Positions 1 through 10,614 of a stretch of 64,000 bases of DNA are shown piece by piece. The notes under the pieces were generated by a model, which ran no database searches, was not told the DNA's origin, and saw nothing but the letters and a program-made list of their open reading frames with translations. Source of the stretch: Garcia nutans (Eukaryota; Streptophyta; Magnoliopsida; Malpighiales; Euphorbiaceae); assembly GCA_947685225.1 (NCBI GenBank), contig CANTUV010000053.1, positions 8,603,501 to 8,667,500 of the forward strand, given 5' to 3'. The position numbers and the translations under genes were made by a program. Numbering within the stretch: position 1 is the first letter of the stretch; each line of letters opens with the position of its first letter.

Positions 1-516
1 CTAGGTTTGATACTTGATGTTTTATGTATACTATCTTCTAAAAATAAACTTCCTATTTAAAATCTAATTTAGGAAAAATAATATAAAAGAAAACAAAATA
101 ATTAATATCCTAATTTAATATTTATCTAAATAGTAATAAAAATCTAAAATAAGTCTCCTGAAATCATCCTAAAAATCATAATATATCTTTTTTAAAAAGA
201 TAGGAAACTAGCTGTATATTATATCCAAGTTTTGTATCAAGTCTGTATGCTCCCTTGCCCAAGGCTTGAGCTCAAGGCTCCCATAATCTCTTTTTTAAGA
301 CTTTTCACTTATATCTTCTAGAATCAGCCTCAGGTATTTGCCTTACCTAAGGGTCACACCTAAGACTTTTTCTAGTAACTTTTCACCACTTTCCCTCCAA
401 TTAGCTTATTTTCTTATCAAGCTATAATCTATGCAGAAATGGATCAAAATCAGTAAAATCTCATAATATTATGCTAAACTATCATTACAAATATTAGCAA
501 ATTCTGCTCATTATCA
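1..516 (-). repeat. 3' LTR of the old Athila/Tat-type element (cut by window start)
   Basis: Matches 24799-25313 nearly base for base with scattered substitutions, including CTTCCTATTTAAAATCTAAT and the terminal TTTGCTAATATT stretch (minus-strand reading). It ends at TTATCA (516). The start of this copy is not in the window. Confidence 0.75.
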
Positions 517-528
517 AATTCTTCCATA
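517..528 (-). other. Polypurine tract of the old element
   Basis: Directly inside the 3' LTR; reads TATGGAAGAATT on the minus strand, a purine-rich run at the place where plus-strand priming is expected. Assigned by position; weak by sequence alone. Bases 529-650 are unreadable remnant of the same element. Confidence 0.4.
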
Positions 529-1621
529 CGTGAACTATGATTGGCCTCAAGCACTTTACAGTCTCAAACCATCATACCTACATTCATCCAATCATAATCC
601 AATTTTTAATATTTCAAAACTCAAATTGAAAGGCAACCAAAGGCCAATAGTTCATTGTTGCGCTCAAATTAACTCTACCACAAAGCGTCACTCGCAAGTA
701 TACGAGGTAGCTGTAGCAAAGGTGATCGCCCCAAGGTCGTCTCACAAGGAAGCTAAAGTGGCTAATTGATTATCAGATTATAAATAACAAGTAATTAAAG
801 AAATTTAAATTGCTAAATAATGAAGAAGATTGATTAAAGTTTAAAACAAATAAAAGTAAACTAAAACTGATGTATTGATTCACTGGATAGAAAGGTCTAG
901 GGTTTGCACTTCTCTGCTACTTATATGCATGAACGGTTATTCCTCTTAACTAATTTAATTTCAAAGATTAAATCTCAAACAACTCAATTAATCGAGTCAA
1001 GGAAATAAGCTCTCGCATTCAAACCTCATTCAACTAATCTTTTTATAATTGAAATAATCTTTTTAATAGGTTATATGTCTAATTCACCTAAGTCCCTAAT
1101 TGAATTGTTCCAGCATTAGACTTCATCTCTCAATCCATCATCTAATACCTAAAACACATAATTGGTGGCCAATCAATTATATATTAACAAAATTTCATTC
1201 AATCAAGGCTAAAGAAATTATTAGCTAAGAGAATAACAAATTCATACAATCATAGCAGATCCATACAAACCCTATGCTAGATCAAATTAGTTCATGATGC
1301 AATCAAACATACTCATCTCATTAATGTTCAAAGAAATCAAATTAGACATGATAATATCCATTAATACAATTTCAATGAAAATAAAGAGGATAAGTTCGAG
1401 AACAAAACCAAGTTACAAACTCCTTGAAGCTTCTGAAGAATCTCTTGTTCAAATCTTGCAAGAAGAATGAATCAATGGCATGAACAATCTAATCTAAGCT
1501 AGTTTTGATCCAAAGTTTAATCAAAATCAAAAGAAAGCAAAGTTATCAAAACCCTAATCTCTTTGACGGCTCAATCCCAGCTCAAAATCGTCAACAGTTT
1601 AAAGAAAAACCCTAACTTTAA

Positions 1622-1629
1622 TATTTATA
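1622..1629 (-). promoter_or_regulatory. TATA box of the Athila LTR
   Basis: TATAAATA on the minus strand, preceded by GC-rich DNA and about 33 bases downstream of the repeat array in transcription direction. The same box lies at 7901-7908 in the other LTR. Inferred from sequence and position only. Confidence 0.55.
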
Positions 1630-1659
1630 CGAAACCTCCGCGCGTCTTTATTGATCCTT

Positions 1660-2200
1660 GAGTGACACGGCCAAGTTAGAGTGAACTTGGCCGTGTTGGA
1701 GGTGAATTTAAGGGAGAGACACGGCCAAGTTGATGGTGACACGGCCAAGTTGGACCATTTTGGAGGGACATGGCCAGTGACTTGGCCATGTCGCTTGCAT
1801 GTGTCACCTACTGTGAGAATTGCTCTTCTTTGCTTTGGATTTAGGTGAGACACGGCCAAGTTGATGGTGACTTGGCAGTGTTTGAGCATTTTTGGAGGGA
1901 CATGGCCATGTTTGAGGTGACCTGGCCGTGTTGGATCATTTTGGAGGGACACGGCCAGTGACTTGGCCATGTCGCTTGCATGTGTTCACTTCTGCTTGCT
2001 TTTTTCTTCTTTTCTTCTTTGGTTGAGTGACACGGCCATGTTAGAGGTGACTTGGCCGTGTTGGAGTTTTTTGGAGGGACACGGCCAGTGACTTGGCCGT
2101 GTCCCTTGCTTGTGTCCATCACTGTGTCTTATGGCTTCTTTTCAGCTTGATATGGGACACGGCCAGTGACTTGGCCGTGTCCTCTGCCTGTGTCAGCTAC
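1660..2200. repeat. GC-rich GACACGGCC/GGCCGTGTC array in Athila LTR
   Basis: About ten irregularly spaced copies of ACACGGCCA, TTGGCCGTGT and CATGGCC-type variants, many in inverted pairs (e.g. GGACACGGCCAGTGAC followed by TTGGCCGTGTC), with GTGTCAGCTACTG-like spacers. It stands out against AT-rich surroundings. ACATGG variants look like CpG to TpG decay of ACACGG. Confidence 0.9.
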
Positions 2201-2477
2201 TGTCCATTTTTCCTTTTTAGTCTTGGTTCCTTGGCTTTTTTAACCTAAAACAAAACTCAAACAAATTGTAAATAAGAAGTAAATAAACATTAACCAACAA
2301 AACATAAAACACATACTAAAAACTAGATAAAAAACGATATAAACACTGAAATAAACTAAAACTAACAAAATTAATGAAAACACTAAATAAACCGATAAAA
2401 ACTAACAAAATACCTAAATAAAACAATAATTATCATAATAAACAAGACACAAATCTATAACAAAAACTAATAAAATA

Positions 2478-2498
2478 ACTACCCCACACTTAAAACTT
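2478..2498 (-). other. Polypurine tract of the Athila derivative
   Basis: The minus strand reads TTTTAAGTGTGGGGTAGT immediately before the 3' LTR, the AAGTGTGGGG polypurine signature familiar from plant Athila/Tat elements. Confidence 0.75.
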
Positions 2499-4104
2499 TG
2501 CTTGTCCTCAAGCAAATTCACATGGCATAAATTAAAAACTCGAACAACCTTAACTATAATTCCAGTATATAGATGAAATCCTTTAAGACACAGCATAAAT
2601 AATTTGCAATTTACTTTAATCAAGGATTTTCTTAACTCATTCATTAATCCAGACATACAAATCCCATCTCTCATCTAAGTGTTTCACTCAATTTCAAAGG
2701 TTAATCACTCAAACCACTCATGACTGCATACTACCATAAACTTGCTTAATTATCCAATCTCTCTCACTGATTTTCTCAAGAATAATCTGAAGGTCTTTCA
2801 TTTGGATGTAATGGGGCTAAGGTAAAGGTGTTAGAAAAGACATTTAGGCTGGAGCATCAAGAAATGGAGTATCTAAATTAGACACTACTCTTGCTAAGAA
2901 ACTCATAACTCCTTCAAATAGCATACTCACCAACCCTTGATACCTCACATACTTGCATACTCAAAGAAAAATGCATGAGTCGACATTCCTCTTTTGATAA
3001 CCTATGCTAGAACATATTTGACTTTTGTATATATATATATATATCTCTCTCTTTTTTTTATTTTCTCTTTTTCTTTTTCTTTTATTATATATAATTTTTT
3101 TTAATACATATATATACAAAATATAACATTGCATAGATCATCTAGCTTAACATGTAGAGGAAAAGAATAGTCAACTCTTAATCAAATACAAAGTACAAAG
3201 TATGCATTTCACCCCAAATAGCAATACCATATTTTTTTTATTTGCTTACCCCACACTTTGAAATAAACCACCCTATTGTCATATAATAAGAACTCCATTC
3301 CTTAATGCAGGTATGATGATAATAAGAGAAAGTTGAGCTGTGAATTGTGTTGATCAAACAAGAAAAGGTCAAAGGCTCAACTTGGCTCACTAAGGAATTT
3401 AATATTAAGGGAGGTCTTTTTAAACTAACGGGCTAACCTAATTTGCCTTCATCATTTTAAAACTTGACATTAAATCATAATGTGAGTTCAATTAGTATGC
3501 AAAAGCAAACTCTAGAGATGCAAAATCATGAAGGTGCACACTTAAGAAAAGAAAATCAACTGATAATAATATCAAATTATGAGGCTCAAAACTCACACAG
3601 GTGGGTTCACAAAGATTTATATGTCATAAATTGCAGAATGTGAAAATTGATCCTGAATGAATTCAAATGCTCATTTCTATGCTGATACTAAAGTCTCAAT
3701 TACAATGCTAAAATCACAGAAAAGATCAATAAGATTTCAACAATTATGCCATGCACAATACACAATAAAACACACCAAGGCAAACAAAATAAAAAGAAAG
3801 CTAAAAGATTACCCCACACTTTAGAATTTACATTGTCCTCAATGGAAAACAAGAATAATAAAGAAAAAGAGTTAAAGGACAACATGTCTTCCATCATACC
3901 CTAGTGAGGCAAAACCCTAACTTTTCATCACAAACACAAATGATCAAAAATAAGATACAAGAGAGCTTTAGGGTTTCCATTTATTTAAACATAAAATCAA
4001 AATTGCTAAATATAAAATTATAACTATGAAAAAGGAATTCAAACTAATGGGTTGCCTCCCATTTAGCGCTTCTTTAATGTCATAAAGCTGGACATCATGC
4101 AAGA
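2499..4104 (-). other. Long non-coding 3' region of the Athila derivative
   Basis: 1.6 kb between the integrase remnant and the polypurine tract with no sustained reading frame. It holds a TA/CT-rich microsatellite near 3025-3115 and two more CCCCACACTT-type stretches (about 3248 and 3810) that repeat the polypurine-tract motif, as if the 3' end had been partly duplicated. Athila elements usually have a long 3' region, sometimes with an env-like frame; I see no env-like protein here. Confidence 0.6.
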
Positions 4105-4494
4105 CTAGGAATCGTGGATCAAAGTGCTGTCAATGATCCTCACTTCCTGAAATCCTTCATTGTATAGTTTAACTCTATGTCTATTTGCTTTAAAAATCTT
4201 ATTGGTTCTAGAGTTAAGCAATTCAATGGCACCAGAAGGACATACCTTAGTTACCTCGAAAGGACCACTCCATCGAGATTTGAGTTTACCTGAAAACAGA
4301 CGGAGTCGAGAATTAAAAAGTAAAACTTTCATACCTGGACTCAATGTCTGTCGCCTAATAAATCTGTCATGAAGTGCTTTAGTGTGATCCTTATAATTCC
4401 TCGAGCTCTCATATGCCTTTGGGTTAAGGCACTTTTGGGACTCCCCCACTGGCTTAGCCTCCTCTTCTAAGGTCAGTGTCAGTCCCACTTTATC
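4105..4494 (-). pseudogene. Integrase C-terminal remnant (Athila)
   Basis: The frame reads YKDHTKALHDRFIRR, then GMKVLLFNSRLRLFSGKLKS, RWSGPFEVTKV and HRVKLYNEG. This is the C-terminal DNA-binding end of Ty3/gypsy integrases of the Athila lineage. The HHCC zinc domain and the DDE core are absent. Upstream it is separated only by a TAA (4495) from the protease frame, in the same frame, so an internal deletion has fused protease to the integrase tail. Cannot integrate DNA by itself. Confidence 0.85.
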
Positions 4495-5664
4495 TTAGGA
4501 ACCTGTATGCAAGAAATCATCTAAAACAACTGCATCAACACAATTAATTAAAGAACAATTCTCATATAAAACAGTTGTAGGAATGGGAGAAGTGTTAAAA
4601 ATAGAAAATTCTATAGTTTGTCCTAAGACAGTCATTGACAACTTACCATTTTTAACATCTATTAAGGTGTTGGTAGTAGCCATGAAAGGCCTACCCAGTA
4701 AAATAGTGTGTGCTGACGGTGCAGAATTACTCCCTTCCATGTCAAGAACTATGAAATCTATAGGTACTATTAACCCACCAACCTTAACTAACACATCTTC
4801 TATAACCCCTTTTGGGAATCTAAAAGATCTATCAGCTAATTGCAACATCATTTTGGTTGATTTGAGTTCCCCTAGTTCTAATTCTTTATACACAGAATAA
4901 GGCATCAAATTCACACTAGCTCCTAGATCACACATGCCCTCAGTCCCCTTTCCATTCCCCATAGAAAGTTGAATTATAAAGCTACCAGGATCCTTTAGTT
5001 TGGGAGGTAGTTTATGCTGCAGAACAGCACTAGCTACCTCAGAAACTATCTCCTTTTCGTTTGGCTCATACCTCTTTTTCTTGGTGATCAGGTCTTTGAA
5101 GAACTTGGCATAAGCCGGCATATTCTTTACTGCTTCAAGTAAGGGTAAGTTAATACTTACCTTAGACAGCATGTTGAAGATATTAGAAAATTGCTTATCT
5201 TTTTTATCATCTTTCAACCTGCTAGGGAATGGTATAGGAGGCCGGTACGGATTGCTTGCCTTATGTAAATCTGCTGAAGGTGATTTCTCCACTGATATAA
5301 CTCCATCACCTTTGTTCTTTGGTTCTCCTTCCTCCTTGTTCTCTTGGTCACCTGCATTCACAAAATCATTTTCAACATTATTGTTAATTTCCTTACCACT
5401 CCTAAGAACAGTCACTGAATGTGCCTGCTCAGGTTGACTTGGGAATTTCCCCTTCTGTTGAATCTGCATCTGTTGTGCAAGTTGTCCTACTTGAGTCTCC
5501 ACTTTTTTAAAGGATACTTCTAATGAGTCCAGCCTCTTATTAGTCATCTCTTGATTTTGAACACTGACTTTGATGAAAGCTTGTAAACTTTCCTCCAAGC
5601 TCTCTATCTTAGACTGCCCTTGATTTGAGGATTGGCCCTGCTGTTGGTTCTGTCTCTGGAGCAA
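4495..5664 (-). pseudogene. Gag C-terminal linker and retroviral-type aspartic protease (Athila)
   Basis: The glutamine-rich start (LLQRQNQQQGQSS) is the end of gag, followed by a coiled-coil-like segment and a charged linker. The protease follows: EGMCDLGASVNLMPYSVY carries the active-site loop (DLGAS, where most families have DTGAS) and ILLGRPFM is the usual second protease motif (hydrophobic-hydrophobic-G-R-PF). The frame continues that of 5677-6033 but is separated from it by one TAG. After the protease the frame ends at TAA 4495, where reverse transcriptase should begin. Role: processing of the gag-pol precursor in the virus-like particle. Now non-functional within a deletion derivative. 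Confidence 0.85.
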
Positions 5665-5676
5665 ATGGAAAGGCTG

Positions 5677-6734
5677 CTAAGAATTATTTGTTGCCCAAGA
5701 AAAATTTGAGTGATTCCTCCAACCAGGATTGTATGAATTTGAATAAGGATCATTTCGAGCTCTTGGTTGAAATCCCCCCATGGCATTGACTTGCTCAGCT
5801 TCATTCCCATATGATTCATATGCAGAGGGGCAACTGTTTGCTCCATGCCCTAATGTCCCACAGATTCCACACACTTCTTGAGTAGATGAAGAAATATTGT
5901 TCTTCATGTTTAGCATCTGAACCTGCCTTGTCAATTCAGCTATTTGACTGACTATTTCACTATTTGCTTCTAATTGATTCACCCCTTTACTTCTTCCCCT
6001 TACACTCTTTTGTTGAGAATTAGCTCCCAACATCTCAAAGATCTCATAAGTCTCATCAGCTGTCTTTTCTCCATAGCTCCCCCAGCTGCATTATCGACAG
6101 TGTTCTGAAATTGCTGGGTGAGACCATCATAGAAAAACTGGTTCAGAAGTTGAAGTGGGTAGTGATGATGTGGACACTGGATCAATAGCATCTTAAATCT
6201 GTCCCAAGCCTCATGAAATGGTTCTCCTTCAAATTGAGAGAATGTGGCAATCTTCCCTCTCAACTCAGCTGTCTTTTGATGTGAATATAACTTGCCCATG
6301 AACTTGTTATAAACTTGCTCCCAAGTTGTCAGTGAGTTTTCGGGCAACATCATAAGCCAGCTCTTTGCCCTATCCTTCAAAGTATATGGAAAACACCGCA
6401 TCCTCAACTGATCCTCTGTTAATCCTCCCAATGGAAAAGTGTTGAGGGTGGAGTAGAAATTCTGAATAAATTTCAAAGGATCTTCATTTGGAACTCCATA
6501 GAATGATGGCAGCATGTTGTAGTGAATGTTCTTCAACTCATAATTCCTTGCTGCATCTGTCAACCTTATACAAGATGTGGAAGTCCCAATGACAGGTCTA
6601 GCAAAATCTCTCATGGTTCTTTGTCTTTCTTCAGCCATTTTAACTGATTGTGCAGAATCTGACTCAAATTCAGAAGTGTCCTCCTCTGTATCAAATCCGA
6701 TGTAGAGCTCAAACTCTTCTCTGCTCCTTTTCAC
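5677..6734 (-). pseudogene. Gag capsid/nucleocapsid (Athila), frameshifted
   Basis: 6734-6000 encodes the retrotransposon gag domain: FARPVIGTSTSCIRL, the capsid core YGVPNEDPLKFIQNFYSTL, RMRCFPYTLKDRAKSWLMML and LLIQCPHHHYPLQLLNQFFY. Near 6075 a small indel (an extra AG is the simplest reading) shifts the frame. The downstream frame 6033-5677 continues with MLGANSQQKS, a CCHC-like knuckle VCGICGTLGHGANSCP and an asparagine-rich PYSNSYNPGWRNH tail, then hits TAG at 5677. Role: particle shell and RNA binding. The ATG at 6734 is the farthest upstream in frame, but the native start may be different. Confidence 0.85.
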
Positions 6735-6913
6735 TCTCTGAATTTCTGGAATGAATGGATGTAGCTCTCCTTCGAGCGATCTCCTCCTTGCATAAACAGA
6801 ATTCTTCTAGAAAAAGAAATTATTAAAAGCAAAAGACAAAATAAAATAAAAAATAAACAATGAAAAATAATCTAAAATATTTTTGCCTAATAAACAATTT
6901 CACCAATTAGCCT

Positions 6914-6930
6914 CCCCGGCAACGGCGCCA
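6914..6930 (-). other. Primer binding site, tRNA-Asp type
   Basis: The minus strand reads TGGCGCCGTTGCCGGGG six bases from the 5' LTR. It is complementary to the 3' end of plant tRNA-Asp (ending CGGCGCCA), the usual primer of Athila/Tat elements. The 180 bases between here and the gag start are untranslated leader. Confidence 0.88.
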
Positions 6931-6936
6931 AAAACT

Positions 6937-8766
6937 TGTTGCGCTCAAATTAACTCTACCACAAAGCGTCACTCGTAAGTATACGAGGTACTGTAGCAAA
7001 GGTGATCGCCCAAGGTCATCTCATAAGGAAGCTAAAGTGGCTAATTGATTATCAGATTATAAATAACAAGTAATTAAAGAAATTTAAAATGCTAAATAAT
7101 GAAGAAGATTGATTAAAGTTTAAAACAAATAAAAGTAAACTAAAACTGATGTATTGATTCACTGGATAGAAAGGTCTAGGGTTTGCACTTCTCTGCTACT
7201 TATATGCATGAACGGTTATTCCTCTTAACTAATGTAATTTCAAAGATTAAATCTCAAACAACTCAATTAATCGAGTCAAGGAAATAAGCTCTCGCATTCA
7301 AACCTCATTCAACTAATCTTGTTATAATTGAAATAATCTTTTTAATAGGTTATATCTCTAATTCACCTAAGTCCCTAATTGAATTGTTCCAGCATTAGAC
7401 TTCATCTCTCAATCCATCATCTAATACCTAAAACACATAATTGGTGGCCAATCAATTATATATTAACAAAATTTCATTCAATCAAGGCTAAAGAAATTAT
7501 TAGCTAAGAGAATAACCAATTCATACAATCATAGCAGATCCATACAAACCCTAGACTAGATCAAATTAGTTCATGATGCAATCAAACATACTCATCTCAT
7601 TAATGTTCAAAGAAATCAAATTAGACATGATAATATCCATTAATACAATTTCAATGAAAATAAAGAGAATAAGTTCGAGAACAAAACCAAGTTACAAACT
7701 CCTTGAAACTTCTGAAGAATCTCTTGTTCAAATCTTGCAAGAAGAATGAATCAATGGCATGAACAATCTAATCTAAGCTAGTTTTGATCCAAAGTTTAAT
7801 CAAAATCAAAAGAAAGCAAAGTTATCAAAACCCTAATCTCTTTGACGGCTCAATCCCAGCTCAAAATCGTCAACAGTTTAAAGAAAAACCCTAACTTTAA
7901 TATTTATACGAAACCTCCGTGCGTCTTTATTGATCCTTGAGTGACACGGCCAAGTTAGAGTGAACTTGGCCGTGTTGGAGGTGAATTTAAGGGAAAGACA
8001 CGGCCAAGTTGATGATGACACGGCCAAGTTGGACCATTTTGGAGGGACATGGCCAGTGACTTGGCCATGTCGCTTGCATGTGTCACCTACTGTGAGAATT
8101 GCTCTTCTTTGCTTTGGATTTAGGTGAGACACGGCCAAGTTGATGGTGACTTGGCAGTGTTTGAGCATTTTTGGAGGGACATGGCCATGTTTGAGGTGAC
8201 TTGGCCGTGTTGGATCATTTTGGAGGGACACGGCCAGTGACTTGGCCATGTCGCTTGCATGTGTTCACTTCTGCTTGCTTTTTTTCTTCTTTTCTTCTTT
8301 GGTTGAGTGACACGGCCATGTTAGAGGTGACTTGGCCGTGTTGGAGTTTTTTGGAGGGACACGGCCAGTGACTTGGCCATGTCCCTTGCTTGTGTCCATC
8401 ACTGTGTCTTGTGGCTTCTTTTCAGCTTGATATGGGACACAGCCAGTGACAGCCAGTGACTTGGCCGTGTCCTCTGCCTGTGTCAGCTACTGTCCATTTT
8501 TCCTTTTTAGTCTTGGTTCCTTGGGTTTTTTAACCTAAAACAAAACTCAAACAAATTGTAAATAAGAAGTAAATAAACATTAACCAACAAAACATAAACA
8601 CATACTAAAAACTAGATCAAAAACGATATAAACACTGAAATAAACTAAAACTAACAAAATTAATGAAAACACTAAATAAACCGATAAAAACTAACAAAAT
8701 ACCTAAATAAAACAATAATTATCATAATAAACAAGACACAAATCTATAACAAAAACTAATAAAACA
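6937..8766 (-). repeat. 5' LTR of the Athila derivative
   Basis: TGTTGCGCTC...AAAACA, 1830 bp, canonical TG/CA ends, followed by target duplication TTCAT. It carries the same GC-rich array (7940-8500) and TATA box (7901-7908) as its partner. A CAGCCAGTGA(C) unit is doubled near 8440, an array-length change between the two LTRs. Confidence 0.93.
7940..8500. repeat. GC-rich GACACGGCC/GGCCGTGTC array, second Athila LTR
   Basis: Same array as 1660-2200 with point changes (several ACACGG/ACATGG switches) and one local duplication. Begins about 33 bases from the TATA box at 7901-7908. Confidence 0.9.
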
Positions 8767-8771
8767 TTCAT

Positions 8772-9730
8772 AGTGATAAGATTTTCATAATTTCACAAGA
8801 ATGAATGATTAATTTGATAAATGTTATAAACACAAAATGAAAAAAAAATAGTCTTGCAAAAAAAAGTTAGTATGTATTTTAGTTTCCACTTGAAAGTCTA
8901 TCAATACATAGTAAAACAATACCCAATCCACCAAGATATATATATATATATATATATTTCATATGTTAGACTTATGCCAAGAACCAAGAAATTTCAGTTT
9001 AGTTTACTTTGAGCACTTTTAAGGCTTGCTTGAAATGTCAACAACCTTTTGACATGAGGGCAAATATTTATGATGTTGGCATCCTGTTACTCAATTGGTC
9101 ACAGTTTTAAGTGGCTACTAGCTCTACTCATAGTCTTTTGACCAGTGGAGTAAATTATTCATTTTTGAACTTTTTTTGTGCTTTTATTTTATTTATTTAT
9201 TTCTTTAGTTCTCAACATAAGTCTTTTAAAATTTTAAGCAAAAATCAAAGTAAAATCAAGTGAAGTCTAACTATGCATTCATAAATATTTAATGTTGATT
9301 AATTAGGTTAGTAAGAGCAAAACTTAAAATATTTCATGTAAATAATACCTATCAAAAATAGTCATTCATAACAGGTGAAAAAATAAAAATCAATCTAGAA
9401 AAGCTAGTTAATGATTGCCACAATAGTTGTGATTCAAAACACCATAGTTTGAATTATTTCAAAGATAAAATTAGAAAATAACATGAAGAGCAGTAGCAAA
9501 ACCTTAAGAAATTTTGAAAATCTTTAACCAAAAAGTATTAAAGAATATAAAATTTATAAAATTTTACAACCAAGCATTAAATATCCCTCCACCACACTTA
9601 AATCTTGCATTTTCCTCAATGTAAGAGTAAATATAAAAGAAATATAAGAATAGTTGACTCCCTAAATTTCTTTGAGGGAGAGCAATTTCGAGAGCCCGTC
9701 AATGTTGTTGGAGAAGTCAAACTAAGCTTT
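8772..9730 (-). other. Interior remnant of the old Athila/Tat-type element
   Basis: Resumes after the Athila insertion. No reading frame. A CCACCACACTTAAATCTTGC stretch at about 9591 copies the Athila-type AAGTGTGG polypurine motif (minus strand), which supports its origin. A (TA)n run lies at 8937-8957. Confidence 0.45.
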
Positions 9731-9840
9731 ATGTTATTGATTGGCAGTTCATCTGTGATCTTGAAGTCCAGAAATCAACACTTCACAAAAGATCACAAAC
9801 CTAGACTCAACTCAGTCTAGCAGAACTCTCCGGTTCTACC

Positions 9841-9890
9841 CTGTCACCTGCGCGATGAACCACAATAGCGCTAAGCCAACAGCTTAGTGG
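9841..9890 (-). other. Double-hairpin motif, LTR subfamily C
   Basis: The minus strand reads CTAAGC-TGTTG-GCTTAG followed by GCGCTAT...ATCGCGC and AGGTGACAG. It is homologous to the motif at 55111-55160. Confidence 0.75.
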
Positions 9891-10614
9891 TACTAACCAT
9901 GATGACAATATGCTTTAAATGTAATGCCAATGTCAAACTTTCAAGCATTAGAAACAATATTCAAGAATGCCATTTTTCATAATGTTAAATCTCATCATGT
10001 TATTCATTTGCTTCATCATTCATACTTCACATTAAAGCAAAGACAAACATAAGCCCAAAAGAAACTAATATGCTATTCAAATTCCAGAGTTACTGTTTTG
10101 GTCCAATAATCACATTTATCAAGCCCGTAGATGAATCATTATCACAATGAGAAACATCTCATATGTAACATCCCAACTAGGCTTCAAGGACTAGGCCCAA
10201 CCAAGCTTCAAGGGGAGCATAGCATCGACCCAACCTAGATTCAAGGACCAAGCCTCAAGGGATTGTTATTTTTAGGCATGCCACCAATAACAAAACTCTA
10301 AAAATTGAATAACATACTAGGCACACAATTCTTTCATTATTTCATTATCAATTCCATTCTTATTTTCTCATAATCATCTAGACACAATGCCTTAATATTT
10401 CATTTACATCATATAGCCAACATCAATGGTTTCACATTTCATCATTTGAGTGCACATCACAACTTACATTATTCATATATTTTGAATCCTCAACATATAA
10501 TTCACATAATGCACATAATACAAATCATTGCACCATTCTCATATATCAACAATATAATAGGTAACCTAACACATTTTCCAACCAAATGTGTTAAGTCCCT
10601 TAATCATGTAAATG

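Larger units (their letters stand above)
656..2477 (-). repeat. 3' LTR of the Athila derivative
   Basis: Starts TGTTGCGCTCAAATT. It ends in TA where the other LTR has the canonical CA, a single substitution. It carries a GC-rich repeat array (1660-2200) upstream of a TATA box on the minus strand. ORFs here, for example 1599-1970 minus, are translations of the array and not genes. Confidence 0.92.
656..8766 (-). mobile_element. Athila-lineage LTR retrotransposon, internal deletion derivative
   Basis: Complete insertion of 8.1 kb: two 1.8-kb LTRs, a perfect 5-bp target duplication TTCAT (651-655 and 8767-8771), a tRNA-Asp primer site next to the right LTR and a polypurine tract next to the left LTR. 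Coding remnants on the minus strand run gag, zinc knuckle, protease, then directly the last part of integrase; reverse transcriptase, RNase H and the integrase core are missing. The LTRs differ by roughly twenty visible substitutions and small indels, so the insertion is not recent. It cannot move on its own. It is inserted in the 3' interior of the older element. Confidence 0.92.

Noticed and set aside
1599..2122. Minus-strand ORFs of 123 and 93 codons (also 7878-8249)
   Set aside because: Repeat-array translations inside the Athila LTR upstream of and across its TATA box; not protein-like.
2414..3897. Small minus-strand ORFs as an env-like gene of the Athila element
   Set aside because: Short, in AT-rich DNA, with no signal peptide or fusion-like organisation; better read as the non-coding 3' region.
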